Source of the DNA: Verrucomicrobiota bacterium
GTDB taxonomy: Bacteria > Verrucomicrobiota > Verrucomicrobiia > Chthoniobacterales > UBA10450
DNA length: 55,596 bases
Assembly (NCBI GenBank): GCA_003218975.1
Contig: QHPD01000113.1
Span: 1 to 55,596 of the forward strand
Direction: 5' to 3'
The notes below the pieces were generated by a model. That model saw only the letters and a list, made by a program, of their open reading frames with translations. It searched no databases and had not been told where the DNA came from. Each line of letters begins with the position of its first letter. The stretch's first letter is position 1. Shown here in pieces: positions 23,586-32,508 of the stretch. Position numbers and translations under genes: made by a program.

Positions 23586-24642
23586 GAAGGTATCGCATCG
23601 CCCTTCGGTGTGGGGAAGGGATCGGGATCGAGTCGAGTGAATCGATTCTAATCCAGCGCTGCGAATGTTTGTTCGCCACGGCGAATCCGTCCTTGTGCGG
23701 ATCGATCTTTCGCCAGCGTTGCGCGTAAACGTTCAGCGCAACACGATGATTTGTGAACGGAAAAATCGATTTGTAGATCGGCGGCCGATTTATCGGTCTG
23801 GTTTGGAGCCGTGGCAAGATCCACATTCCGCGCCAGCGACTGCCGGCTTTCTGAAGCAAAATCCGGCCCGATCTAACAATGAGCGCATGATTTTCGGTCA
23901 ATCGTTCCATTCGAGAGCCCTTTTTCTTTATCGGGAGCATTTCCGGATTTTTGGCGCGGCAAAATTTTTTAACTGGACAGACCGCGCATTTCGGCCGCGG
24001 CAAACAAATCACAGCGCCCAGATCGATGAGTGCGGAATTGTAACCGCGGGTGGAACTTCTCGGTATCAAGGAAGCCGCGTGATTCCACAAGGCTGCGCGA
24101 CCAGTGGTTTGGTCGATCGGCGTTTGCAAATTGAAGAGCCGCGCCAAAACGCGCGCAGTATTCGCTTCGACAATCGGTACTGGTTGATCAAACGCGAAGC
24201 TGGCAATAGCGTGCGCAGTATATTTTCCCACTCCCGGGAGCTGCTGCATTTGCTCGATTGCTCGCGGAAGACGTGTGCCATGTTGATCTAGCGCGGCTTT
24301 CGCCGTGGCGTGAAGGTTTCGCGAGCGAGCGTAGTAGCCCAGGCCTTGCCACGCGTGGAGGACGTCTTCTTCGGAAGCGCGGGCGAGTGTGGCCAAATCG
24401 GGGAACCGGCGCAGCCACTCACTGTAATAAGGGATCACGGTGGCAACCTGAGTTTGCTGGAGCATGAACTCAGAAACGAGGATGGCGTAAGGGTCGCGCG
24501 TGCGACGCCATGGCAGGTCGCGGCCGTTTTTGCGAAACCACCTGATCAGGGCGCGACGGAACTCAGCTTTTGGAACGGCCACAGATGGACACGGATTAAC
24601 ACAGATGAATGACAATGTCTCGCCAGTTAATTCGGCATGCAT
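23533..24642 (-). CDS. mutY: A/G-specific adenine glycosylase
   Basis: The frame has up to 369 residues. The DNA-glycosylase core has the catalytic-Glu helix SEFMLQQTQVATVIP and the hairpin LPGVGKYTAHAIASF; the iron-sulphur ligands are in CLPRPKCAVCPVKKFC (C-X6-C-X2-C-X5-C). A C-terminal NUDIX-like domain (ENHALIVRSGRILLQ) recognises 8-oxoG. It removes A mispaired with 8-oxoG. The residue after the hairpin, where MutY normally has Asp in LDGN, reads VEAN. The N-terminal 20 residues come from a dispersed repeat, so the true start may be the GTG at 24582. Confidence 0.92.
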   Translation of the reverse strand: MHAELTGETLSFICVNPCPSVAVPKAEFRRALIRWFRKNGRDLPWRRTRDPYAILVSEFMLQQTQVATVIPYYSEWLRRFPDLATLARASEEDVLHAWQGLGYYARSRNLHATAKAALDQHGTRLPRAIEQMQQLPGVGKYTAHAIASFAFDQPVPIVEANTARVLARLFNLQTPIDQTTGRAALWNHAASLIPRSSTRGYNSALIDLGAVICLPRPKCAVCPVKKFCRAKNPEMLPIKKKGSRMERLTENHALIVRSGRILLQKAGSRWRGMWILPRLQTRPINRPPIYKSIFPFTNHRVALNVYAQRWRKIDPHKDGFAVANKHSQRWIRIDSLDSIPIPSPHRRAMRYLLNEATSIRSRRQQWSKS

Positions 24643-24675
24643 GCAAACAGTGTTCCATCTGTGTTAATCTGTGGC
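24578..24675. repeat. CACAGAT-type inverted repeat between mutY and rnhC
   Basis: The left arm is GCCACAGATGGACACGGATT continuing AACACAGATG; the right arm is its inverse, CCATCTGTGTTAATCTGTGG. It encodes the questionable mutY N-terminus and ends four bases before the rnhC start. Words of this type recur near 43601 and 44463. Confidence 0.65.
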
Positions 24676-24678
24676 TGA

Positions 24679-25626
24679 ATGAATTCGTACACCCATCCGC
24701 TCACGAATGAACAGGCGGCAAAGCTTCGAGCGTTGCTCAAAGAGCTCGGATTCGAATTTTCGCCGAAGGAATACACGCTGTTTTTCGCGCGGAAAAACAA
24801 GTTGAGCGTGGCGGTTTATGAGAAGGGGCCGAAGGTGCTAGTCCAAGGCAAGGGCGTGGGAGAATTCGTTCAATTTGAGCTGGAGCCCAAGATTCTCGGT
24901 GAAGCAAAACTGGGCTACGAAGAAGTGCATTTGCCGGAAATGTTCGAGCCGCACTTCGGCGTGGACGAGAGCGGGAAAGGAGATTTTTTCGGACCGCTGG
25001 TGATTTCCGGTGTGTATGTCGATCGTGGAATTGCCCACAACCTTCTCGATGCAGGTGTACAGGACAGCAAGCGAATCGGCTCAGATGCGCGGATTCGGGC
25101 GCTGGCTCAAGTCATTCGCAAAACGCCCGGCGGTTTGGTCGAGACGGTGCTCATCGGTCCACGGCGGTACAACGAGCTTTACGAAAAGTTCGGCAATTTG
25201 AACAAACTGCTCGGATGGGGACATGCGCGCGTGATCGAAAATCTGCTGGAGAAAAAACCCGACTGTCCGCGGTCGTTGTCGGATCAGTTCGCCGATGCGC
25301 GGGTGATCGAGCAATCGCTGTTGCGGCACGGGCGCAAGATCGACATCGAACAACGACTGCGAGCGGAATCGGATATCGCGGTGGCGGCGGCATCGATTCT
25401 GGCGCGCGAAGCTTTTATCAATTGGCTGGAGCGCCGCGGAAGGGAGCTGGGATTGCGACTTGAGCGGGGCGTGTCTGCGAACGTAAAAGAAACCGCGAAA
25501 AAGCTGGCCCAAATCAATGGATCGCAGGCACTGCGCGAGGTCGCCAAAGTGCATTTCCGCACGGCGCACGAGATTGCGCCAAATGATTATCCGGCCCCGC
25601 CGCCCCGCGAGAATTGGCGAAGGTGA
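24679..25626 (+). CDS. rnhC: Ribonuclease HIII
   Basis: This 315-residue protein has an N-terminal TBP-like domain (LLKELGFEFSPKEYTLFF) that binds the hybrid, then the RNase H fold beginning GVDESGKGDFFGPLV (Asp and Glu of the active site), with DSKRIGSD and ESDIAVAAASILAREAF holding the other acidic residues. It cuts RNA in RNA-DNA hybrids, resolving R-loops and primers. The HIII type rather than HII fits Verrucomicrobiota and some Firmicutes. The start is ATG 24679, right after a dispersed repeat. The HU gene follows 126 bases downstream. Confidence 0.94.
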   Translation: MNSYTHPLTNEQAAKLRALLKELGFEFSPKEYTLFFARKNKLSVAVYEKGPKVLVQGKGVGEFVQFELEPKILGEAKLGYEEVHLPEMFEPHFGVDESGKGDFFGPLVISGVYVDRGIAHNLLDAGVQDSKRIGSDARIRALAQVIRKTPGGLVETVLIGPRRYNELYEKFGNLNKLLGWGHARVIENLLEKKPDCPRSLSDQFADARVIEQSLLRHGRKIDIEQRLRAESDIAVAAASILAREAFINWLERRGRELGLRLERGVSANVKETAKKLAQINGSQALREVAKVHFRTAHEIAPNDYPAPPPRENWRR

Positions 25627-25752
25627 GCCTGCACAGCAAAAACAGTCACACCATCTTGCGCTTCTGGCCGAAGACGTTAGCCGCTAAAAAATGATTCTTT
25701 TGTGCTTAATTTGGCCACCGCTACGGCAACGCGGAGCGAATAGTAAATAGAT

Positions 25753-26103
25753 ATGGCTAAGTTAACCAAGCGCGACATCGTTGTGTCGATCAGCAATCAA
25801 ACCGGGATGGTCCAGCATCAGGTCTTCGACGTAGTCCAGCGGACGCTCGATAAAATCACCGAAAGTTTAGCCAACAATATTCCTGTTGAGCTACGCAATT
25901 TCGGCGTGTTCCAACCTAAGCTGACGAAGGCGCGGGTTGGCCGAAATCCAAATCAGCCCGGCAGCAGTTTTGTGATTCCACCGCGGGCGACAGTGAAATT
26001 TAAAGCGGGCAAGGTCATGCGCCAGCGCGTGGAAAAGCTTTCGCGCGAATTGAAAGAAGCCTCTGAGCGCAAGAACAAGGCGGCAGCGGACGGCAGCGGC
26101 TAG
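25753..26103 (+). CDS. HU/IHF-family DNA-bending protein
   Basis: This 116-residue protein opens MAKLTKRDIVVSISNQTGM, and has the HU core VELRNFGVFQPKLTKARVGRNP and the arm ending with the intercalating Pro region (VIPPRATVKFKAGKVMRQRV). It binds and bends double-stranded DNA as a dimer in the nucleoid. It is about 25 residues longer than HU, with a charged helical tail (ELKEASERKNKAAADGSG) that may add nonspecific binding. It follows rnhC on the same strand. Confidence 0.92.
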   Translation: MAKLTKRDIVVSISNQTGMVQHQVFDVVQRTLDKITESLANNIPVELRNFGVFQPKLTKARVGRNPNQPGSSFVIPPRATVKFKAGKVMRQRVEKLSRELKEASERKNKAAADGSG

Positions 26104-26155
26104 CGTTCGTGTCTGGAGTGCCCGAACAAGTTCGCGCGAATATAGCGCGGAGATC

Positions 26156-26177
26156 GCAAGCGAGACGCATGTGCTAC
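26156..26177 (-). repeat. Degenerate half of a REP-like element
   Basis: On the minus strand GTAGCACATGCGTCTCGCTT resembles the half-element at 17624-17650 (GTAGCGCACGCGTCTCGC). The stem has decayed. It lies between the HU gene and the hybrid kinase. Confidence 0.4.
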
Positions 26178-26207
26178 TGTGACGACGTGTCGCCGCAGTC
26201 CAAATTA

Positions 26208-28691
26208 TTACGCGAGCAAGTTTTGAATTGCTTTTTCCAGCTGTTCGAAGTTGATCGGTTTCGTGAGGTGCTCGGAGAAACCGGCGTCGCGAGCTTCGTT
26301 CACGTCTTGTTCGGTTCCAAAACCACTGAGCGCAATTCCGGGCAACGGTTTGGTGCTGCGCACTTCACGCATTAAATCGTAGCCGCTGCGATCCGGCAAC
26401 CCGATATCGCTGATGAGCAGATCGAAATCCTCGCTGCGCACCTTTTCCGCGGCCTGCTCGGCCGAATACGCCACGGTAATTTCGTAGCCGCGGCGCTCCA
26501 GCATCCGTTTCATCCCGATGCAAGTATCCTGGTGATCATCCACTATAAGGACGCGCCGATGCCGCGGCAGGGCAGCGCCTCTTTCTAGCTTGCCAGCGTG
26601 ACCTTCCCCGGCCCGTTCGCCATCGCCACCTGCCGGAGTTGATACCGTCTTCAATTCCACCGAAAATGTGGCGCCTCGATCTTTGCCGGCGCTCTCGACG
26701 CGGATTTGCCCGCCGTGCGCATCGATCAGCGCCTGCGAAATCGCCAACCCGAGCCCAAGGCCTCCGAAACGGCGAGTGATTGAAATCTGTCCCTGCTCGA
26801 AAGCGTTGAAGATTTTGTCGATCTTTTCCGGCTCAATGCCGATTCCCGTATCCGTGATCCTGATCAGAATTCTTTCCGGAGCGGGATTGAGGGTCTCGAT
26901 AATGGTGCGGCCTTTCTCCGGCGTAAATTTCACGCCGTTCTTGATCAGATTCCAAAAGACTTGCTGCAGACGCGCGGGATCGCCTTCCACGTAACTGTCC
27001 GCGGCGCGCAGACGGAATTCTACTTCCAAGGACTTTGCTGCAATATCCTCCCGGCAAATTTCGTAAGCGCGGTGGAGGATTTCGTGCACGCAAACGGTCT
27101 CGAAACTCAACTGGAGTTTGCCTTTTGCGATGCGGGTGACATCGAGCAGATCGTCAATCAAACGCGCTTCCAACTCGACGTTGCGCCGGATGACTTCGAG
27201 GGCCTCTCGGACTTGCGCCGAATCGGGCACGTTCGCTTCCAGCTCGCCGACCATCGCAATCACCGGCGAAAGGGGATTGCGCAACTCATGTGAGAGCAAC
27301 GCCAGGAACTGGTCCTTTGCGGCATTGGCGCCGATGAGTTCCTGACGCAGCCTGACGTCGCGCGTTTTGTCTTCGACGAGATAAAGCACGCCTTGAATCC
27401 TTTCGTGCGGGCCTTGCAGCCGGAGCAGGTTGATGTCTAAAAAATGCGTCATACCGCTTTTGTCTTTCAACGGATGCTCGACGAGCTGAAAGGGCGTTCC
27501 AAAAGAGAGCACTCTGTCGATTGCCGTCCGGGGTGCGATTTTCACGTCGTCGTAAGTGGCTTCGGTGATTTCTTGGCCGGGCGGCAAATCTCCAAAACGC
27601 TGCGCCATCTGCGCGAACGCATCGTTTGCCTGGCGAAAACGGCGCGACGTCGGATCAACGAAGGCAATACCGCTGGGCATGTTGGCCAGGATTTTTTCAT
27701 TGAAGATGACCTCGCGCTCAATGCGTCGCGTGGATTCTAACTGGCGCTGGTAAAACCGGCTGCCAAGCCACGCAACCACAGCCGTGAGAACGATCAGCCA
27801 GGCCGCCAATACAGTCATTCGCCCGAGGAGATCGTGGACCGGTTTGTAGGCGAGGCTTTTCGGCTGCTCCACTACCGCGACCCAACCGGTGGGCTCGATC
27901 GGACTGAAAGAATAGAGGTTCCCGTGCTCCTCGAAATGCCCGATCTTGTTTTGGCGGATCTCCTTGATCAACACGCCACCTTCGGGGGAAGTCGCGCTGG
28001 GGTTTGGCTTAAAATCATTCGCGAAAAGCGCAACGCCGTTTTGATCGAGCACCTCGAACAGGAACCGATCGGAGAATTCGATCGCGGACAAGCGTCGGCC
28101 AATTCTTTCCACGAGGACCGAGTTACCAATGTAGCCGAGGATCGTCCGGTCGGGCGTGCGCACTGCGGCCACGATATCGGTGACCAGACGCTTGTCAGAC
28201 AGTCGTGGATGCACTGGCGAAACAACTGCTTCGTCCGAAGCGGCCGCTTGCTCGCGCCAGTGACTGGCCCCGAAGTCCTTACCAATCATCTCTGGCGCGG
28301 TCGGGATTGATGCAATCAAGGTGCCATCCGGTGCAGTGAAAAACATTCCGTCGATATTCGGGTGCGAATAAAATGCTGAGCTGAGCCATGCCTGTGGGGC
28401 CGGCGTGGGATTCGGCGCGCTCAGAATTTTCGCAACTTCGGGAAGCGTCTGATAATAATTAATGATGCCACTGCTGCGGCTCAAATCGTGACCGACCAGA
28501 TGGCCCACCAGTTGGATCAAGGTTTGCCGGTCCCGCAGGATTCGCGATTCGAGAGTGTCGCGCAAAATCGTGTAAGAAACGATCAGCGTTAAGATGGAGG
28601 GAATCCATCCCGCAAGAAGGATCGGGAAGACGATCTTAAACCCTTCGAAACGATGTTGCCTTCGTTTCTCAAATGTGCCTCGAAATTGCAT
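26208..28691 (-). CDS. Hybrid sensor histidine kinase
   Basis: This 827-residue protein is anchored by an N-terminal helix (FPILLAGWIPSILTLIVSY) and a second one (MTVLAAWLIVLTAVVAWLG) that bracket a periplasmic dCACHE-type sensor. A PAS domain follows, then HisKA with LLSHELRNPLSPV, then the ATPase with NGVKFTPEKG, RITDTGIGIEPEKI and GGLGLGLAISQ. A C-terminal receiver has VDDHQDTC, phospho-Asp in LLISDIGLPDRSG, and Lys in LTKPINF. It autophosphorylates on His in answer to an outside signal and passes phosphate to its own receiver. The cognate output is not encoded nearby. Confidence 0.95.
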   Translation of the reverse strand: MQFRGTFEKRRQHRFEGFKIVFPILLAGWIPSILTLIVSYTILRDTLESRILRDRQTLIQLVGHLVGHDLSRSSGIINYYQTLPEVAKILSAPNPTPAPQAWLSSAFYSHPNIDGMFFTAPDGTLIASIPTAPEMIGKDFGASHWREQAAASDEAVVSPVHPRLSDKRLVTDIVAAVRTPDRTILGYIGNSVLVERIGRRLSAIEFSDRFLFEVLDQNGVALFANDFKPNPSATSPEGGVLIKEIRQNKIGHFEEHGNLYSFSPIEPTGWVAVVEQPKSLAYKPVHDLLGRMTVLAAWLIVLTAVVAWLGSRFYQRQLESTRRIEREVIFNEKILANMPSGIAFVDPTSRRFRQANDAFAQMAQRFGDLPPGQEITEATYDDVKIAPRTAIDRVLSFGTPFQLVEHPLKDKSGMTHFLDINLLRLQGPHERIQGVLYLVEDKTRDVRLRQELIGANAAKDQFLALLSHELRNPLSPVIAMVGELEANVPDSAQVREALEVIRRNVELEARLIDDLLDVTRIAKGKLQLSFETVCVHEILHRAYEICREDIAAKSLEVEFRLRAADSYVEGDPARLQQVFWNLIKNGVKFTPEKGRTIIETLNPAPERILIRITDTGIGIEPEKIDKIFNAFEQGQISITRRFGGLGLGLAISQALIDAHGGQIRVESAGKDRGATFSVELKTVSTPAGGDGERAGEGHAGKLERGAALPRHRRVLIVDDHQDTCIGMKRMLERRGYEITVAYSAEQAAEKVRSEDFDLLISDIGLPDRSGYDLMREVRSTKPLPGIALSGFGTEQDVNEARDAGFSEHLTKPINFEQLEKAIQNLLA

Positions 28692-28769
28692 TTCCCGTGG
28701 CTGCGAAAAATTGGCTTCTCATCCTTAACCGGCTCAGTGCTTCAGGCAAGGCGAATGTGGCCGTTCCGC

Positions 28770-29597
28770 TTAGTCGCTTTCGCGAATCGCCAGGTTTAGC
28801 TCACGCGCTCGGGTGCGGATTGCTTTTACATCGTCCAGTTTGAATCCCGCCTCCGCTGCTTTGCTGAGAGAAACGCTAATGGCGCTTACGCCAGCCCGAA
28901 TTTTTTCAAAGAACGGTGTGCGGGCCTGCGCTGGCGGCAGCGTCTTCAATTCTCCGACGAAGTAATCGACCAAGTCCTGTTGCGCGAGAACGTTTGCCCG
29001 TTGCGGTGAGAAATTTAATTCGATTGCCGCCGCGCTGATCTCCAATCCGCGCAACCAGCCGCCGAGGCTGATTAAGTGCGCCATTTTCTGATCGCGCAGC
29101 TCGATCATCGCCTGCTCAACGTCAGCTTGCGTGGCGATAAGTTCCTTGCGTACAGCGAGCCACTTGCCTCGGCGCGCCAGATCCGTCAGACTCGCACTAT
29201 GGCGCGTCACCCGATCGGCCACTCCCAGCCCACGCGCTTCTCTCAATAATACACGCCCTAGATCATCGACTGCGCTCTTTCTCGCCGCTTCGACAACCAA
29301 AAATCCATCGGCCACCAATCCTCCAAAGATCAGCCCCTTTTGCTCGCGACTGGCGGGACTTGCTTTGGGAAATTCTCGTTGCAATTGCTCGAACGGCAAT
29401 GGTCTTAGCGCATCGAGCTGCTGGAAAATGCGCTCGATGGATGGTGCCGTGTAAATGTTCACGCCCAGCTCCTCGCGCTCGTATTTTTCCGGCGTAAGCG
29501 GTTCTTCTTGAGCGATCAACGGAATTGCGAGATTGGCCGCCACGGCACACAAGATCGACAATGAGCGGAGCAATCGCCTTCGTGGTGCCGGCTTCAT
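28770..29597 (-). CDS. Exported helical protein, unrecognised
   Basis: From ATG 29597 this protein of about 275 residues has a basic N-terminus and a signal-like segment (SLSILCAVAANLAIPLIAQ). The rest is mostly helical, with QQLDALRPLPFEQLQREFP, GGLVADGFLVVEAARKSAV and GDKLTRHSA-like runs of charged residues but no catalytic motif known to me. It probably acts in the periplasm. The start could also be ATG 29624. It diverges from the GT2 gene with 130 bases between starts, so they may share control. I give no function. Confidence 0.7.
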   Translation of the reverse strand: MKPAPRRRLLRSLSILCAVAANLAIPLIAQEEPLTPEKYEREELGVNIYTAPSIERIFQQLDALRPLPFEQLQREFPKASPASREQKGLIFGGLVADGFLVVEAARKSAVDDLGRVLLREARGLGVADRVTRHSASLTDLARRGKWLAVRKELIATQADVEQAMIELRDQKMAHLISLGGWLRGLEISAAAIELNFSPQRANVLAQQDLVDYFVGELKTLPPAQARTPFFEKIRAGVSAISVSLSKAAEAGFKLDDVKAIRTRARELNLAIRESD

Positions 29598-29727
29598 AGG
29601 CGTTAGTCGCGGTGGGAGCGGCATTTTTACAGGCAAAGGTACGAATTTTTTGATTTGACGCACCGGTTGGAAATTGCATGATGTCGCCCTTGCTGCCTTA
29701 ACAATTCGCAGCAAGGCGGAAACTGCC

Positions 29728-31233
29728 ATGCACGGAAGCCTCGGACACATTATCTGGACGGTCTGCTACCTGGGCGTGCTGATTGGGTTGTCGGCTTATG
29801 GCATTCATCGCTATTTCATCATCTATCTATTTTTGAAAAACAGAAAGCGCGGCCCGGTGCCGGCCCGGTATTTTGAGCAGCTGCCAAAGGTGACCGTGCA
29901 GTTGCCGATCTTCAACGAAATCTATGTGGTCGAACGCCTGCTGCGCTCGGTCAGCCAGTTGGACTATCCGCGGGAGCTTCTTCAGATTCAGGTACTGGAC
30001 GATTCCACGGATGAAACGTGCGAGGTCGTTGCCGCGTGTGCAGAGGAACTGCGCCAGAAAGGTTTCAATGTTCAACGCATTCATCGTGTCGATCGCACCG
30101 GTTTCAAAGCCGGCGCGCTGGCGGCGGGGTTGGAGGCGGCAGAGGGCGAGTTTATGTGCATTTTGGATGCGGATTTTGTGCCGCAGCCGGACTTACTAAA
30201 GCGTACCATCCACTTCTTTACCGATCCGAAAATCGGAATGATTCAAACACGATGGGGGCATTTGAATCGCGGTTATTCACTGCTGACGCGAATGCAGGCG
30301 ATTTTTCTGGATGGACATTTGCTGTTGGAACAGACCGCGCGCAGCAGAAGCGGCCGATTTTTCAACTTCAATGGAACCGCTGGGCTGTGGCGACGCTCTT
30401 GTATTGAAAGCAGCGGCGGCTGGCAGCACGACACGCTATGTGAAGATCTCGATCTAAGCTATCGCGCTCAGCTCGCCGGCTGGAAGTTTATTTATCTTTC
30501 CGATGTTGTTACGCCGGCGGAATTGCCGGTAGATATGAACGGTTTCAAGTCTCAACAGCATCGCTGGACCAAGGGTTCGATCCAAACGTGCAAGAAATTG
30601 TTGCCCACAATCTGGGCCAGCCGGCTCCCATTGTGGATCAAACTTGAGGCCACGGCGCATTTGATGTCGAACTTCGCCTATTTGCTGCTGGCCTTTCTCT
30701 GCGTCCTTTTGCATCCCTCCTCCGGCGCCCCTGCGGGAGGCTGGCTGCGCACATTGCTCATCGACGTTCCTGTTTTCCTCGCGGCATCTGTCTCGGTGGC
30801 GGTTTTTTATATTGGGGCGCAGCGGGAGCTGCATCCGCGCACATGGATTAAGGAAATTCTTTATCTGCCGTGTTTGCTAGCTCTTGGGATTGGCCTTTCG
30901 CTTAATAATGCGCGGGCTGTGCTGGAAGCGCTGATCAATCACAAATCCGATTTCACACGCACGCCCAAGTACGGCATTGAACGCAAATCGCAATCGTGGC
31001 GCAGTTGCAGGTACCGCCCCGTCAAGCCGATGCTCCCGTTGGCGGAATTGGGCTTTGCGATTTATTTCACCTACTTCCTCTGGTTCGCAATCACGCATGG
31101 CCAGTTCCTGTCTGTGCCGTTCCTGCTCATGTTCCAATGTGGTTTCTTCTATGTCTTTCTCGCCTCGCTCGCGAGCCGTTGGCCAAAAATTACTTTTGGC
31201 GGCTCACGCGCCGCCGCTGCAATTCCTGCGTGA
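29728..31233 (+). CDS. Processive family-2 glycosyltransferase (cellulose-synthase-like)
   Basis: This membrane protein of about 501 residues has one helix at the start and four or more after residue 320. The catalytic domain holds the D,D,D,QxxRW set: DDSTDETCEV, LDADFVPQPD, CEDLDLSYRAQLAGW and QQHRWTKG. Such enzymes add sugars from a nucleotide sugar to a growing beta-glycan and pass it through the membrane; mannan/glucomannan synthase-like or cellulose-synthase-like action is likely, but the sugar cannot be told. No PilZ domain is seen. ATG 29728 follows AAGGCGG and is chosen over the frame start at 29674. The L,D-transpeptidase gene follows. Confidence 0.9.
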   Translation: MHGSLGHIIWTVCYLGVLIGLSAYGIHRYFIIYLFLKNRKRGPVPARYFEQLPKVTVQLPIFNEIYVVERLLRSVSQLDYPRELLQIQVLDDSTDETCEVVAACAEELRQKGFNVQRIHRVDRTGFKAGALAAGLEAAEGEFMCILDADFVPQPDLLKRTIHFFTDPKIGMIQTRWGHLNRGYSLLTRMQAIFLDGHLLLEQTARSRSGRFFNFNGTAGLWRRSCIESSGGWQHDTLCEDLDLSYRAQLAGWKFIYLSDVVTPAELPVDMNGFKSQQHRWTKGSIQTCKKLLPTIWASRLPLWIKLEATAHLMSNFAYLLLAFLCVLLHPSSGAPAGGWLRTLLIDVPVFLAASVSVAVFYIGAQRELHPRTWIKEILYLPCLLALGIGLSLNNARAVLEALINHKSDFTRTPKYGIERKSQSWRSCRYRPVKPMLPLAELGFAIYFTYFLWFAITHGQFLSVPFLLMFQCGFFYVFLASLASRWPKITFGGSRAAAAIPA

Positions 31234-31265
31234 CAAAACCCAAATTATCGGCTAAGAAGTTGCGC

Positions 31266-32033
31266 ATGTTTCGGCCATTGGCTGTGATTTTCAGTCTGGT
31301 TTCGATCGCGCCGGCATTTTCTGCCACACAGCTCGATACATCGCCTCGTCTTATAATCAGTATCCGCGAGCAGAAGCTGATGCTTCTGGAGAATGGGGGG
31401 AGAGTGGCAACTTACCCGGTTTCAACGTCCAAGTACGGCCTAGGGGATTTTCGAGGGAGAATGACGACGCCGCTCGGCTACCTTATGGTCGCGCAAAAAA
31501 TCGGCGACTACGCGCCAGTCGGCGCCGTCTTCCACAATCGGCGGTTGACCGGCGAAATTCTCCAACCAAATGCTCCTGGCCGCGATCCGGTGACTACGCG
31601 GATCATTTGGTTGAGCGGACTTGAAACCCAAAACGCGCAGGCTTTTCACCGCTGCATCTACATCCACGGCACGCCGGAAGAAAAGACAATCGGGCGTCCG
31701 GCGAGCTACGGTTGCATCAGAATGAAAGCCGCCGACATTGCCGTGCTTTATGGTCAAGTTCCACTGGGGGCGCTGGTGCAAATCATTCCCGATCGATTGC
31801 CTAAGGTTCCAAAAGCGCGTCCGATGCCGACTAGTAATACGTTGGTTGTGCAGAATGAAAAACCGAACAGTCAGGAGCGACCTGAGCCTGCATCGACTTC
31901 AGGCACGCTCAGCGCCGAGCAAATGCGAATGGCGGGAGCGCTTGCTGCAGAACGACGAAAAGCGCAGGAGCGTAAGGGCACACCGGTGCTGAACAAGGGC
32001 ACGGTGGCCGCTCAAAATATTCCGCGCGCGTAA
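31266..32033 (+). CDS. L,D-transpeptidase (YkuD family)
   Basis: This protein of about 255 residues has a signal peptide (PLAVIFSLVSIAPAFSA). The YkuD domain has a lead strand PRLIISIREQKLMLLENG, the catalytic His in YIHGTPEE and the catalytic Cys in SYGCIRMKAADI. It cross-links or anchors peptidoglycan peptides in the periplasm. The C-terminal 90 residues are low-complexity and charged (RPMPTSNTL, AGALAAERRKAQERKG). The Met at 31266 is the only start that exposes the signal peptide. It follows the GT2 gene by 32 bases and may be cotranscribed. Confidence 0.92.
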   Translation: MFRPLAVIFSLVSIAPAFSATQLDTSPRLIISIREQKLMLLENGGRVATYPVSTSKYGLGDFRGRMTTPLGYLMVAQKIGDYAPVGAVFHNRRLTGEILQPNAPGRDPVTTRIIWLSGLETQNAQAFHRCIYIHGTPEEKTIGRPASYGCIRMKAADIAVLYGQVPLGALVQIIPDRLPKVPKARPMPTSNTLVVQNEKPNSQERPEPASTSGTLSAEQMRMAGALAAERRKAQERKGTPVLNKGTVAAQNIPRA

Positions 32034-32125
32034 CGGTCGCGCCCGTGCATTCGGGTGCGCTCTCTTTCGGAGTTGACAATCGCGATTGCGTCGCCAGCGT
32101 CCACCCGCGAAGTTTTAACTTAACC

Positions 32126-32374
32126 ATGGCCAATACGAGATCAGCCGCCAAACGCGCTCGCCAGACCTTGAAACGATCGGTACGTAATCGCAGCGTCGTC
32201 ACTCGACTGCGCACAATGCAGAGGCAGCTGCGTTCTTCAGAAAGACCGAGCGCAGAGCAAATCCGCGCCGCGATCGCGGCGGTCGACAAAGCTGCCAAGC
32301 GTGGGATCATTCATCGAAACGCCGCCGATCGGCGCAAAGCACGGTTAAATAGAGTACTGACGGCGGCGAAATAA
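32126..32374 (+). CDS. rpsT: 30S ribosomal protein S20
   Basis: This 82-residue protein matches S20 in size, starting MANTRSAAKRARQTLKRSVR and ending with the helix RGIIHRNAADRRKARLNRVL. It binds 16S rRNA early in 30S assembly. The ATG at 32126 is set by the conserved MANT start; the frame upstream is untranslated leader. A palindromic repeat follows downstream. Confidence 0.96.
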   Translation: MANTRSAAKRARQTLKRSVRNRSVVTRLRTMQRQLRSSERPSAEQIRAAIAAVDKAAKRGIIHRNAADRRKARLNRVLTAAK

Positions 32375-32408
32375 TCCGTTGCAGCCGCTTTCCTGTTGAG
32401 CAGCGCGG

Positions 32409-32463
32409 AGTCGAGGTGCTTGCAGTGCGTGCACCGGGCGCGTCTCATAGAGACTCGACTACA
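32409..32463. repeat. Possible REP-like element after rpsT
   Basis: The right end on the minus strand is GTAGTCGAGTCTCTATGAGA with a GTCTC/GAGAC hairpin; the left end has an inverted GAGTCGAG. Arms are weaker than in the other elements. Confidence 0.4.
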
Positions 32464-32508
32464 GTAAATGCCCTTTGCATATCTCGCCGGCCGGATAGAT
32501 TCTGTGGA

